Origin: Betaproteobacteria bacterium RIFCSPLOWO2_02_FULL_63_19
GTDB taxonomy: Bacteria > Pseudomonadota > Gammaproteobacteria > Burkholderiales > SG8-39
DNA: 64,000 nucleotides
Reading direction: 5' to 3'
NCBI GenBank assembly: GCA_001770415.1
Contig: MEQX01000016.1
Coordinates: forward strand, 60,519 to 124,518
Shown: positions 9,716 to 21,011 of the stretch, one piece after another
Layout of the letters: each line of letters starts with the position of its first letter
Position numbering within the stretch: position 1 is the first letter of the stretch
The notes under the pieces: generated by a model
What the model was told of the DNA's origin: nothing
The model's input: the letters and a program-made list of their open reading frames with translations, nothing else
Databases searched by the model: none
Translations under genes and position numbers: made by a program

Positions 9716-10237
9716 TCAGGCCGGAACCCACCTCGGGCTGGCAAGCACCACCGAAGTCGCAACTTGGCGCTCCGGGATGTTCCAGTATTTCTTCAGCAGC
9801 GCCCGGGTTTCGGGGCGACCAAGCACCCGGTAGCCGTGCTTTTCATAGAAACGAATCGCCCAAATCGCGTCGGCCCACGTGCCGATGAGAATTGGTTTGG
9901 CAGTCAGCCCTTCCAGATGGCGTAGCAAGAGACTGCCGATGCCCTGTCCTCGGTGTCGGGTGCGCACGTAGGCATGCCGGATGAGATCGACCTCGCCCCG
10001 CTGCTGAATACCCATGACGCCCGCCAATTCACCGGCGACCTCGGCGCCCCAGAACACGACGCCGTCAGCAGTTTCGCCTGCCAATTCCTCAAGCCCCATG
10101 TAGGGCTCATGCCATCGATCCGCAGGAATCACGCCCCGGTAGGCCTCCGCCGCGTCGTTGATGATCGCGCAGATGACGGGCAACTCGTCGGGGGTGCAGG
10201 CTCGAATCACGTTCCGTCCCGTTGTAAGGCGTTCCAT
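9716..10237 (-). CDS. GNAT family N-acetyltransferase
   Basis: 173 aa from MERLTTGRNV; AYVRTRHRGQGIGSLLLRHLE (acetyl-CoA binding motif A), IRFYEKHGYRVLG. Confidence 0.85.
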   Translation of the reverse strand: MERLTTGRNVIRACTPDELPVICAIINDAAEAYRGVIPADRWHEPYMGLEELAGETADGVVFWGAEVAGELAGVMGIQQRGEVDLIRHAYVRTRHRGQGIGSLLLRHLEGLTAKPILIGTWADAIWAIRFYEKHGYRVLGRPETRALLKKYWNIPERQVATSVVLASPRWVPA

Positions 10238-11037
10238 AACCGCCGTAGGCCTTCCAGCCCACCTGTTCGCAATCCATAGCCTCGGCCTTCGGGGACCCAT
10301 GCTTCGGTTGGGTTGATGCGGATCAGCAAGCCTTGAGCGGTTTCGCCGAAATGCCGAACCGATGGGATCGCGGTTCCGGCTCCGATCTCGATGACCACCG
10401 GTCGCTGCACGTTCCTCAACCATTCGTGCAGCGCGGCGTATTGTGTCTGCTGCCGCGATTCGATCCATCCCCAGTCGCCGAACATGAGTATATTGGGTCG
10501 GGCAAGCCCCGCGCATTCCGGGCACGCCGGCAATGCAGAGCGCAGCAGGCACCGCTCGGTGTCAATCTCGGGTTCGAGATCGCAGGCTGACCAGATCTTC
10601 TCGGTGCAGCCGTGCATGCATTGCAGGTGGTGGATGGAACCGTGGATTTCGCATATGCGCTCCACCGGGTATCTCGCCTTCGTGAACTGGCCGTCGACGT
10701 TGCTGGTGAACACAAAGACGCCGTTCGGCATCGACTCGCCGATATTCTTTAGAATGGCGAAACCCTCGTGCGGCTCGGTGCGCCGGTAAAGCGCGAGCCG
10801 ATGGCCGTAGAACCCCCAGGCAAGCCGCGGGTTGGCCTCGAACGCCGCCGGGCCCGCTATCGATTCGAACGCGATTCGCGCGCGCCCTAGCGCCGGGTAG
10901 GCACGCCAAAATCCCTGGGTGCCGCGAAAATCTGGCAGCCCCGAATCGACGCCCATGCCGGCCCCCGCGGTGATCAACAGCCCGTCGGCTTGACGAATAG
11001 CCTCAGCGCAACGACGATACGCCGCAGCCGCAGTCAT
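10207..11037 (-). CDS. Sir2 family NAD-dependent protein deacylase (alternative start 11082)
   Basis: TAGAGMGVDSGLPDFRG, SNVDGQF, EIHGSIHHLQC, zinc cysteines CxxxC and CPEC. Confidence 0.88.
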   Translation of the reverse strand: MTAAAAYRRCAEAIRQADGLLITAGAGMGVDSGLPDFRGTQGFWRAYPALGRARIAFESIAGPAAFEANPRLAWGFYGHRLALYRRTEPHEGFAILKNIGESMPNGVFVFTSNVDGQFTKARYPVERICEIHGSIHHLQCMHGCTEKIWSACDLEPEIDTERCLLRSALPACPECAGLARPNILMFGDWGWIESRQQTQYAALHEWLRNVQRPVVIEIGAGTAIPSVRHFGETAQGLLIRINPTEAWVPEGRGYGLRTGGLEGLRRLWNALQRDGT

Positions 11038-11190
11038 CGAACGACCCTGTTGTTTCCGCCAAACCGCATCGGATGACGTCAAAATTGGTCAAGGCAAAAT
11101 ATTGGCCCCGATCCAGCACGGGGCAGCAACATCTCCAACCGGTCGTCAACTCAAGCCAAATTATAATGGCGACCTAATTCGGAGACAGCT

Positions 11191-13070
<1,880 letters not shown>

Positions 13071-13113
13071 TCAAGGACTTCGAACTAATTCGGCTGGTTC
13101 GGGAACCTTCTCG

Positions 13114-13250
13114 TCTGGCTGCCGATCATACAGCCAGATGATTGTGAAATCGTCTCCCGCTTCACCTCCCTGAGCGGGTGCCTTAAATCATTAAGGCATT
13201 TTGGTCCTCGGGCTTTAATCCCCTTTTAGCCCGGGGGCTTTTGTTTTTTT
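13114..13250 (+). ncRNA. Candidate intergenic structured sRNA ending in a Rho-independent terminator
   Basis: Four consecutive hairpins: TCTGGCTG/CAGCCAGA (13114-13138), CCCGCT/AGCGGG with loop TCACCTCCCTG (13156-13178), TGCCTTAA/TTAAGGCA (13179-13198), terminator at 13206-13250; no ORF explains the conserved-looking + strand terminator. Confidence 0.55.
13206..13250 (+). terminator. Rho-independent terminator
   Basis: cctcgggct / agcccgggg 9-bp stem (one U-G pair), followed by cttttgttttttt. Confidence 0.85.
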
Positions 13251-13300
13251 GCTGGGGCGGGCGCGTGCGCGGATAGCCGAGCCGTTGGATTAGTTGCAGG

Positions 13301-13930
13301 TCATCGCCGGTCTGTGTCTTTGAGCGCATCGTTCGTCATGAACCACGCGCCAAGCACCGTTTCCGCATCATCAATGCCAGTGCGCTTAAGGCTCGAAAAG
13401 AGTTGTGCCGACCAGCAGGATGAGGCAGCGTGCAGTGCATGTCGAACCCCTCGAAGGGTATGCAGCGCCGCAGAGCGCGACAATTTATCCGTCTTGGTCA
13501 GTAGAGCATGAACCGGCTTGCGAGTCGGGCCGAACCACTCGAGAAGGTCCGTGTCGAGTTGCGTAAGCGGGTGGCGTATGTCCATTACGAGCACGAGGCC
13601 GACGAGTTGCCTGCGAGTGCGCAAATACTCGCCAAGAACCCGACCCCACGGCGCGCGCGTGGCAGCCGGAACCTGAGCGTAACCATAACCTGGTAGATCA
13701 ACGAGAAACCGCCCGTCGCCCAGGCCGAAAAAATTGATCAACTGGGTGCGGCCTGGCGTCTTGCTGACGCGGGCCAGTCGGCGCTGGCCGGTGAGCGTGT
13801 TTATCACGCTCGATTTGCCTGAATTCGAGCGGCCGGCGAAGGCGATTTCGCACGTGCTTTCGTTCGGCAGCGCCATGAGGTCCGGCGCGCTCGTCAAGAA
13901 GCTGGCCCGGCGGAATAGTGGCGCGCTCAT
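13301..13930 (-). CDS. engB: Ribosome biogenesis GTP-binding protein YsxC/EngB (YihA)
   Basis: IAFAGRSNSGKSSVINTLTGQ, KTPGRTQLINFF, VDLPGYGYA, LLTKTDKLS. Confidence 0.94.
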   Translation of the reverse strand: MSAPLFRRASFLTSAPDLMALPNESTCEIAFAGRSNSGKSSVINTLTGQRRLARVSKTPGRTQLINFFGLGDGRFLVDLPGYGYAQVPAATRAPWGRVLGEYLRTRRQLVGLVLVMDIRHPLTQLDTDLLEWFGPTRKPVHALLTKTDKLSRSAALHTLRGVRHALHAASSCWSAQLFSSLKRTGIDDAETVLGAWFMTNDALKDTDRR

Positions 13931-14022
13931 GGTACGGGAGAAGGCCTGCAAAGCTGCTGGCTGGGTATGTTTAAGCTACGGTAGAATATCAGCTTTTCAT
14001 TCTCGCCCCGCCCAAAGGAGAT

Positions 14023-14667
14023 GTGATGAAAAGAGCCATCTTGAGTTCGGCTCTTTCGCTTTCGGTCCTGGTCGCCTCCTCCTGCGTGGCGGCGCAACCG
14101 TCGGCGAAGCCTGACCTTGCAAAGGGACAGGCCATCGCTTCCCAGGCGTGCGCCGCCTGCCACGGTGCCGATGGAAACAGCCCGACGCCGGCGAACCCTC
14201 ATCTTGCCGGCCAGGTGCGTGAGTACCTTGAGAAGCAACTCCACAATTTCAAGGTAGCGCAGGGCAATAAGCCTGAACGGGACAACGCGATCATGGCCGG
14301 AATGGTCGCGAATTTGTCCACCGACGATATGCGCAACGTCGCCGCGTATTTCGCTGGTAGCAAGCTCAGCGGCGGCGTTTCGCGGAGTCGTGAACTGGTT
14401 TTCCTGGGCCAGAAGCTGTACCGGGCCGGTAACCCCGCTACCGGGCTGCCTGCCTGCGCAGGCTGCCATGGCCCGACCGGCGCCGGCATTCCGTCTCAGT
14501 ATCCGCGCCTGGCAGGACAGTATGCCGAGTACACACTCGCCCAGCTGAAAGCATTCCACGACAAGCGCCGGGCGAACGACACCAACAGGATGATGCGTTC
14601 GATTGCCGCGAAAATGAGCGATACAGAAATGCGTGCGGTCAGCGACTACATTGCCGGCCTTCGCTGA
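14023..14667 (+). CDS. Cytochrome c4 (diheme c-type cytochrome)
   Basis: Signal peptide; two heme motifs CAACH and CAGCH; internal duplication; located beside engB as in many betaproteobacteria. Confidence 0.92.
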   Translation: MMKRAILSSALSLSVLVASSCVAAQPSAKPDLAKGQAIASQACAACHGADGNSPTPANPHLAGQVREYLEKQLHNFKVAQGNKPERDNAIMAGMVANLSTDDMRNVAAYFAGSKLSGGVSRSRELVFLGQKLYRAGNPATGLPACAGCHGPTGAGIPSQYPRLAGQYAEYTLAQLKAFHDKRRANDTNRMMRSIAAKMSDTEMRAVSDYIAGLR

Positions 14668-14831
14668 CGGGGTCGCCGACCGTCTGCGGCACGGACAGTC
14701 CGCCGACGTTCTTCTTTCGTGACAACCGGCGCCGATCTGAAGGTCACAGCAAACCCCGTGGTCGCGCTCATGGTTCCGAACCCTGGAATAATCCGGCTCC
14801 TCCTTTGTTTACGTTATGAAGCAACGAACTA

Positions 14832-15332
14832 ATGAATAGCGAAGACATCCTCGAGCAGATTCCGCGGCTGCGGCGCTACGCGCGCGCGCTGCTCGGGGAC
14901 CGTTATGCGGCCGACGATCTGGTGCAGGACACGCTGGAGCGGGCACTGAGCAAGTATCACCTCTGGCGCGCGGGAAGCGATCTGAGAGCCTGGCTCTTCG
15001 CGATAATGCACAACGTGTTTGTAAATCAGGTGCGCGGCAGGCGCGCCGAAATTGAAAGGACGATGGAAGAACTTCCCGACATCGCAGTAAGGGAAACTCA
15101 TTCGGACGCTCTCGAAGTGGCCGACGTGGACCGCGCCTTGCGGGCGTTACCCGACGAGCAGCGCGAGGTACTGCTGTTGGTCGTGCTCGAAGAGATGAGC
15201 TACGAGGAAGCAAGCCGCGCGCTAAACGTGCCGATCGGCACCGTGATGTCGCGTCTGTCGCGCGGCCGGGAGCGCATGCGCCGGCTTATCGCGGGCGCAC
15301 GGCAATCGGTACCGTTGCAGGTGGTGAAATGA
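14832..15332 (+). CDS. ECF-type RNA polymerase sigma factor
   Basis: Region 2 ADDLVQDTLERAL...LRAWLFAIMHNVF; region 4 LPDEQREVLLLVVLEEMSYEEASRALNVPIGTVMSRLSRGRE. Confidence 0.93.
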   Translation: MNSEDILEQIPRLRRYARALLGDRYAADDLVQDTLERALSKYHLWRAGSDLRAWLFAIMHNVFVNQVRGRRAEIERTMEELPDIAVRETHSDALEVADVDRALRALPDEQREVLLLVVLEEMSYEEASRALNVPIGTVMSRLSRGRERMRRLIAGARQSVPLQVVK

Positions 15333-16075
15333 CTCAAGTGCTCGAAGACGATCTGCATGCATTCGTAGACGGAGTTCTGGATCCGGCGCGAAGCGCCGAG
15401 GTGACGGCTTACTTGGCCGACCGGCCCGATGAGGCAGAGCGCGTGCGCGCATATCGCGCACAGAACGCGGGCTTGCACGCGCTTTTTGATCATGTGCTCA
15501 ACGAGCCGGTTCCGGCGGGCTTGAAAGTGACGAGGCCAGCGCGGCGCTGGCGTCCGATCGCGCTTGCTGCGAGCGTGTTGTTCACGGGCGTGGCGATAGG
15601 ATGGATGATTGCGCGCGGTGGCGTCACGCAGGCCTACCGGACGACGCCCTCTCTGGCGCACTCGGCAGCCATTGCGCACGCTGTGTATTCACCGGAGGTG
15701 CGGCATCCGGTCGAGGTCGGTGCCGATCAGGAAGACCATCTGGTCAGATGGTTATCCAAACGGTTGGGGACCCAGCTTCGCGCGCCGAAGCTCGTGCCGC
15801 TTGGCTATGATCTGGTCGGAGGCCGGTTGCTGTCGGGACCACGAGGTCCCGTTGCGCAGTTCATGTACCAGGAAGCGACCGGCAAGCGGCTCACCCTTTA
15901 CGTGTCGGGGGTGCAGGGCGACATGCCTGACACGGCGTTTCGGTTCAGCCAGGAGGGTAGTGTCTCCGTCTTTTACTGGGTCGATCGAGACTACGGCTAC
16001 GCCCTTTCCGGAGACATCAAACGCGAGGCGCTGCTCGCGGTCGCAACCGCGGTCTATCGGCAACTTAGTCCATGA
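15329..16075 (+). CDS. Transmembrane anti-sigma factor
   Basis: DDLHAFVDGVLDPARSAEVTAYLADRP N-terminal motif, single TM (IALAASVLFTGVAIGWMIA), overlaps the ECF stop codon. Confidence 0.85.
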   Translation: MTQVLEDDLHAFVDGVLDPARSAEVTAYLADRPDEAERVRAYRAQNAGLHALFDHVLNEPVPAGLKVTRPARRWRPIALAASVLFTGVAIGWMIARGGVTQAYRTTPSLAHSAAIAHAVYSPEVRHPVEVGADQEDHLVRWLSKRLGTQLRAPKLVPLGYDLVGGRLLSGPRGPVAQFMYQEATGKRLTLYVSGVQGDMPDTAFRFSQEGSVSVFYWVDRDYGYALSGDIKREALLAVATAVYRQLSP

Positions 16076-16257
16076 GTTTCCAGCGCCTGAAGCGGCACTC
16101 GGGCAGCCACGCTGCGATTTGAACACACGTTGCCCCGGAGCCGCTTGGCCGATGGGGGGGCAAGAGCAATACCGTGGCCGAATGTAACGTTTCGATGCCT
16201 GGATCCGAAGTAACCAGATCGACCGACAGCGGACTCCAACGAGAAAAGGGGCGTGCC

Positions 16258-17217
16258 ATGCTGATACGACGACCGGATGCGATAAAACCCTCGGAAATTA
16301 CCCCCGATAGCGTCTATCTGCGTCGGCGGGAATTCGTGAAGGCTGGCGTAGCGATGCTCGCCGGCGCCACCGGTTTGGTTTCGGCGGGCTCGGTCGAGGC
16401 GCAGGGTCGGGGGAAGAAGCTCGCGGGTGCGCGCATGAGCAATTTCAGCACGATGGAAAAAGCCAATAGCTATAAGGAAATAACCAGCTACAACAACTAC
16501 TATGAATTCGGGACCGACAAGTCCGATCCGGCGAGCTATGCGCAAAAGCTGAAAACGCGGCCCTGGACCGTATTGGTGGACGGAGAAGTGAAGCGTCCAA
16601 AGCGATTCGACATCGAGGAACTCTTGAAGCTGCCGCTGGAAGAGCGCATTTACCGATTGCGCTGCGTCGAAGCCTGGTCCATGGTCATTCCGTGGGTTGG
16701 ATTCGAACTCAAGCAACTGATCCAACAGGTGGAGCCGACAGGCAAGGCCAAGTTTGTCGAGTTTGTCACCGTTCTGCAGCCCGAAAGCATGCCTGGGGTA
16801 CGCGCGCCCGTTCTCGACTGGCCGTATGTGGAAGCCTTGCGCATGGACGAGGCGATGCATCCACTCACCCTGCTCGCCGTCGGGCTCTATGGAGAGACGT
16901 TGCCGAAGCAGAACGGCGCTCCGATCCGGCTGGTGGTGCCATGGAAGTACGGATTCAAGAGCGCGAAGTCAATTGTGCGGATCCGTTTCGTCGAAAAACA
17001 GCCGAAGACTGCCTGGGTAAAGGCGGCCTCCAACGAATACGGCTTCTATTCGAATGTGAATCCCGATGTTGACCACCCGCGCTGGAGCCAGGCGACCGAG
17101 CGGCGCATCGGCCAAGACGGGTTCTTCAGTCCGCGGCGCAAGACCCTCATGTTCAACGGCTACGCAGACCAAGTGGCGCGTCTTTACACCGGCATGGACC
17201 TGCGCAAGTTCTATTAG
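16258..17217 (+). CDS. msrP: Protein-methionine-sulfoxide reductase catalytic subunit MsrP (YedY)
   Basis: Tat-like [46 protein letters not shown]. Confidence 0.93.
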   Translation: MLIRRPDAIKPSEITPDSVYLRRREFVKAGVAMLAGATGLVSAGSVEAQGRGKKLAGARMSNFSTMEKANSYKEITSYNNYYEFGTDKSDPASYAQKLKTRPWTVLVDGEVKRPKRFDIEELLKLPLEERIYRLRCVEAWSMVIPWVGFELKQLIQQVEPTGKAKFVEFVTVLQPESMPGVRAPVLDWPYVEALRMDEAMHPLTLLAVGLYGETLPKQNGAPIRLVVPWKYGFKSAKSIVRIRFVEKQPKTAWVKAASNEYGFYSNVNPDVDHPRWSQATERRIGQDGFFSPRRKTLMFNGYADQVARLYTGMDLRKFY

Positions 17218-17223
17218 GCTCGC

Positions 17224-17880
17224 GTGGCTGCAGCATCTGCCGAGATCAGGCAGGGCAAACCGCGGGCGCGGAAACCTGGGGCCCTGTCACCGAAGACTGT
17301 CGCCTGGACCAAAGCGATCATCTTCGTGCTGTGCCTGGGACCATTTGCCCGCCTGCTGATTGGCGCTCCGCTCGATCTCCTCGGAATCAATCCGATCGAA
17401 ACCGTTCGTCGCTCGACGGGTACCTGGACGCTGGTGTTCGTGCTTGCGACGCTGTCGGTGACACCGCTACGCCGCCTAACGGGTTGGCATTGGCTCGCGC
17501 GCCTGCGGCGCATGCTCGGCCTATACGCGTTCTTCTACGCGCTGCTGCATTTGGGCAGCTACATCTGGCTCGAGCAGTTCTTCGACGGCGCAGCGATCGT
17601 CAAGGACATCATAAAGCGTCCCTTCATTACCATAGGATCTGTTGCATTCGCGATGATGGTACCGCTCGCAGTGACCTCCACCGACGCGATGGTGCGGCGC
17701 CTGGGTGGAAAGAATTGGATCGCACTTCACCGGCTGGTCTACGTGCTGGCGATCTGCGGCGTGATCCACTACTGGTGGTTGGTCAAGCGCGACATTACCC
17801 AGCCAGCGATCTATGCACTCGTTCTGATGGTCTTGCTTGGCTATCGCGTCGTGGCGGCGCTGAAGAAGCGGACGCTCTAA
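17224..17880 (+). CDS. msrQ: Heme-binding membrane subunit MsrQ (YedZ), GTG start
   Basis: Multi-TM, GTWTLVFVLATLSVTPLRRLTG, LHRLVYVLAICGVIHYWWLVK; adjacent to msrP. Confidence 0.92.
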   Translation: MAAASAEIRQGKPRARKPGALSPKTVAWTKAIIFVLCLGPFARLLIGAPLDLLGINPIETVRRSTGTWTLVFVLATLSVTPLRRLTGWHWLARLRRMLGLYAFFYALLHLGSYIWLEQFFDGAAIVKDIIKRPFITIGSVAFAMMVPLAVTSTDAMVRRLGGKNWIALHRLVYVLAICGVIHYWWLVKRDITQPAIYALVLMVLLGYRVVAALKKRTL

Positions 17881-17891
17881 CGGCCTGCTGA

Positions 17892-20800
17892 TCAGGCTTT
17901 TGCCGCCGCCCCCGTCGGCATCGTGGTATCCACGGCACGCCTTCTTCCCAGTCGCTGCTGCAGGCGCTCAAAGTAAATGTAGATCACGGGCGTGATATAC
18001 AGCGTCAGAAACTGGGACAGGACTAGTCCGCCGACCACCGCCAAACCAAGCGGCCTGCGCGCGTCTCCGCCGGCGCCAAACGAGAGGGCGATCGGCAGAC
18101 TGCCCATTAACGCGGCAAACGTGGTCATCATGATAGGTCGGAATCGAATGAGGCAAGCCTCGTAAATCGCATCAGCCGGAGACGCATTCTCGCTGCGCTG
18201 CGCCTCGATGGCGAAATCGATCATCATGATGGCATTCTTCTTGACGATGCCGACCAGCATGATGATCCCGACGAAGCCGTACATGTTGAGCTCCTGGCCG
18301 AACATCCACAGCGTGAGCAGCGCCCCGAGGCCCGCCGTCGGGAGCCCCGAAAGTATGGTGATCGGGTGAATGAAGCTCTCGTAGAGGATACCCAGTACCA
18401 GATAGATCACCAGGATCGAGAGCGCCAGCAGAATTCCCATGCCGCGCAGCGAACTCTGGAACGCCTGCGCGGTTCCAGTGAAACGCGTGTTCAACGTGGC
18501 AGGAATTTCCATCTCGCGGGCTGCTGCCTCGATTATTTCGATTCCTTCAGACAGCGACAAGCCCTGAAGGAGGTCGAACGAGAGCGTCACCGACGGCAAT
18601 TGTCCGAGGTGGCTCACGGTCAGGGGTCCGACCCCATAGCTCAGCTTCGCCACCGAACTTAGCGGCACGAGGGTGGCCTTCGAGGAGCGCACGTACAGCT
18701 TCGCAAGCGCCGACGGGTCGGTTTGATAACGCGGGTCAAGCTCAATGATCACCGCGTACTGGTTGATCGCCGTGTAGATGCTTGAAATCTGTTTTGTCCC
18801 GTAGGCGTTGTTCAGCGCGGCCTCGATCTGCTGCGGGCTGACGCCGAGCGACGCTGCCTTCTCGCGATCGATCTCCACCGTGACTTCCGGACGCGCGATC
18901 TGCAGGTCGCTGGTGACATCGATCAGGCCCGGCAGCGTCTTCAGCTTGGCCTCGATGATCGGCGCCCAGTGGTACAGTTCCTCGGTGCTCGTGCCCTGCA
19001 CGACGTACTGGTACGCGCTCTTGGTGAGCCTGCCGCCGATGCGTATAGCGGGGACGTTTTGCACGAATACCTTGATGCCCATCAGGCGGGCGAACTTGGG
19101 CCGCAGGCCGCGGATGATTTCTTCGACCGGCTTGCGCTGTTCGCGCGGCTTGAGGCTGATAATCAGACGGGCGACGTTTAGTCCCGGGTTGAACGGAGTC
19201 GATCCAATAAAGCCCATGGCCGCCTCGACATTCGGGTCGGCACGAACGATGTCCATTACCGCGCGTTCGTGCTCCTTCATGGCTTCGAACGAAGTGTCCT
19301 GCGGTGCCTCAATAAAGCAGAACATCTGGCCGCTGTCCTCGCTCGGCAGAAAGCCCTTGGGCATGCGCTGGTACAGGAAGCCGGTAGCGACAATGACGCC
19401 TAAGAATATGATCATGATGAAGCGGGGATGGTCGATGCACCAGCGCAAGCTCCCCGCGTAGAGATGTCTTGCCGCCTCGAACGCCCACTCGCTAAGCATA
19501 TACAGCCTGCCGTGGCGCTCGGTGTGGCGCTCTTTCAAGATCCTGCTGCACATCATCGGCGTCAGCGTCAGGGAAACGAATCCCGATATGAGGACCGCAA
19601 CGATGATGGTGACGGCAAACTCGTTCAATAGCCGGCCGAGGATCCCACCCATGAACATCACCGGAATGAACACCGCGGCGAGCGAGAGCGTCATCGACAG
19701 AATGGTGAACGAGATTTCCTTCGACCCGTCGAGTGTCGCCTGCAGCGGAGTCTTGCCCATCTCCAAGTGGCGCGAGATGTTTTCCAGCATCACGATCGCG
19801 TCGTCCACGACGAAACCAACGCACAGCGTCAGCGCCATGAGGGAAATATTGTCGATGCTGTAGCCCAGCAGGTACATGACCGAGAAAGTGCCGACAATAG
19901 ACATCGGCAGCGCCACGCTGGGGATGATGGTTGCGGGAACGTTGCGCAGGAACACGAATATCACCATCACTACCAACGCGAGCGCCAGCATCAGTGTGAA
20001 TTCGACATCCTCGACTGACTCGCGGATCGTGACCGAGCGGTCGTAGAGAACGCTGATTTCAATGCCGGCGGGCACCTCCTGCCGGAACGTGGGCAGCAGT
20101 CGCTTGATCGCGTCGACAACCTCGATCGTGTTCGTGCCGGGCTGGCGTTGCACGGCGAGGACGATACCCCGCTTGTCCTTGAACCAGGCGGCGACCTTGT
20201 CGTTTTCCACACCGTCGATGACCCGACCAAGCTCGTTCAGGCGCACCGGAGACCCGTTTCGATAAGCGACGATGATCGGCCGGAATGCCGCCGCGTTGTA
20301 GAGCTGGCCGGTTGCCTGCACCGCGAACATGCGGTCTTTCCCGTACAGCTCGCCCGTGGGCAGATTAACGTTAGCCTGCGCAACCGCCTGCTCCACCTCG
20401 TTGATCCCAACTCCACGCGCTGCGAGCGCATTCGGATCGAGCTGCACCCGCACGGCGTATTGCTGCTGCCCGAACACCTGCACCTGCGCGACGCCGCTGA
20501 TGGTGGAGATCCGCTGCGCGAGGAAGGTTTCCGCGTATTCGTTGACCGTGTACAGCGGCAGCGTCTCGGAGCTCAGAGCCAGGTAATAGATCGGCGAGGC
20601 CGCCGGGTTGAGCTTGCGGAAGGACGGCGGATCGGTCATGGTCGGAGGCAACCGCCTCGCCGCGGTCGCGATTGCCGACTGCACGTCTTGCGCGGCTGCG
20701 TCTATGTCCCGGTCGAGTGAAAACTGGATCGTGATGGTGGTGATGCCCTGGCCACTCACCGACGTCATGGAATCGATGCTGGCAATGGTAGTGAACTGCT

Positions 20801-21005
20801 TCTCCAGCGGAGTGGCCACCGCCGCAGCCATGGTTTCAGGACTCGCACCAGGCAGTCGGGCCGAGACCTGGATCGTTGGAAAGTCCACGTTGGGGAGCGA
20901 CGACACCGGCAACAACCGGAACCCGATGGCGCCGAAGATAAGTATGCCGATCATGACCAGCACGGTCATCACCGGCCGCCGCACGAAGAGTTCCGATAGG
21001 TTCAT
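17892..21005 (-). CDS. RND efflux transporter permease (AcrB/MdtB/MuxB family)
   Basis: 1037 aa; MNLSELFVRRPVMTVLVMIGILIFGAIGFRLLPVSSLPNVDFPTI; GFVVDDAIVMLENI. Confidence 0.93.
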   Translation of the reverse strand: MNLSELFVRRPVMTVLVMIGILIFGAIGFRLLPVSSLPNVDFPTIQVSARLPGASPETMAAAVATPLEKQFTTIASIDSMTSVSGQGITTITIQFSLDRDIDAAAQDVQSAIATAARRLPPTMTDPPSFRKLNPAASPIYYLALSSETLPLYTVNEYAETFLAQRISTISGVAQVQVFGQQQYAVRVQLDPNALAARGVGINEVEQAVAQANVNLPTGELYGKDRMFAVQATGQLYNAAAFRPIIVAYRNGSPVRLNELGRVIDGVENDKVAAWFKDKRGIVLAVQRQPGTNTIEVVDAIKRLLPTFRQEVPAGIEISVLYDRSVTIRESVEDVEFTLMLALALVVMVIFVFLRNVPATIIPSVALPMSIVGTFSVMYLLGYSIDNISLMALTLCVGFVVDDAIVMLENISRHLEMGKTPLQATLDGSKEISFTILSMTLSLAAVFIPVMFMGGILGRLLNEFAVTIIVAVLISGFVSLTLTPMMCSRILKERHTERHGRLYMLSEWAFEAARHLYAGSLRWCIDHPRFIMIIFLGVIVATGFLYQRMPKGFLPSEDSGQMFCFIEAPQDTSFEAMKEHERAVMDIVRADPNVEAAMGFIGSTPFNPGLNVARLIISLKPREQRKPVEEIIRGLRPKFARLMGIKVFVQNVPAIRIGGRLTKSAYQYVVQGTSTEELYHWAPIIEAKLKTLPGLIDVTSDLQIARPEVTVEIDREKAASLGVSPQQIEAALNNAYGTKQISSIYTAINQYAVIIELDPRYQTDPSALAKLYVRSSKATLVPLSSVAKLSYGVGPLTVSHLGQLPSVTLSFDLLQGLSLSEGIEIIEAAAREMEIPATLNTRFTGTAQAFQSSLRGMGILLALSILVIYLVLGILYESFIHPITILSGLPTAGLGALLTLWMFGQELNMYGFVGIIMLVGIVKKNAIMMIDFAIEAQRSENASPADAIYEACLIRFRPIMMTTFAALMGSLPIALSFGAGGDARRPLGLAVVGGLVLSQFLTLYITPVIYIYFERLQQRLGRRRAVDTTMPTGAAAKA

Positions 21006-21011
21006 CGTTCG

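Noticed and set aside
17882-17900. Small hairpin GCCTG-CTGAT-CAGGC followed by TTTTG between msrQ and the RND gene
   Set aside because: Stem only 5 bp and overlapping the RND stop codon; too weak to call a bidirectional terminator
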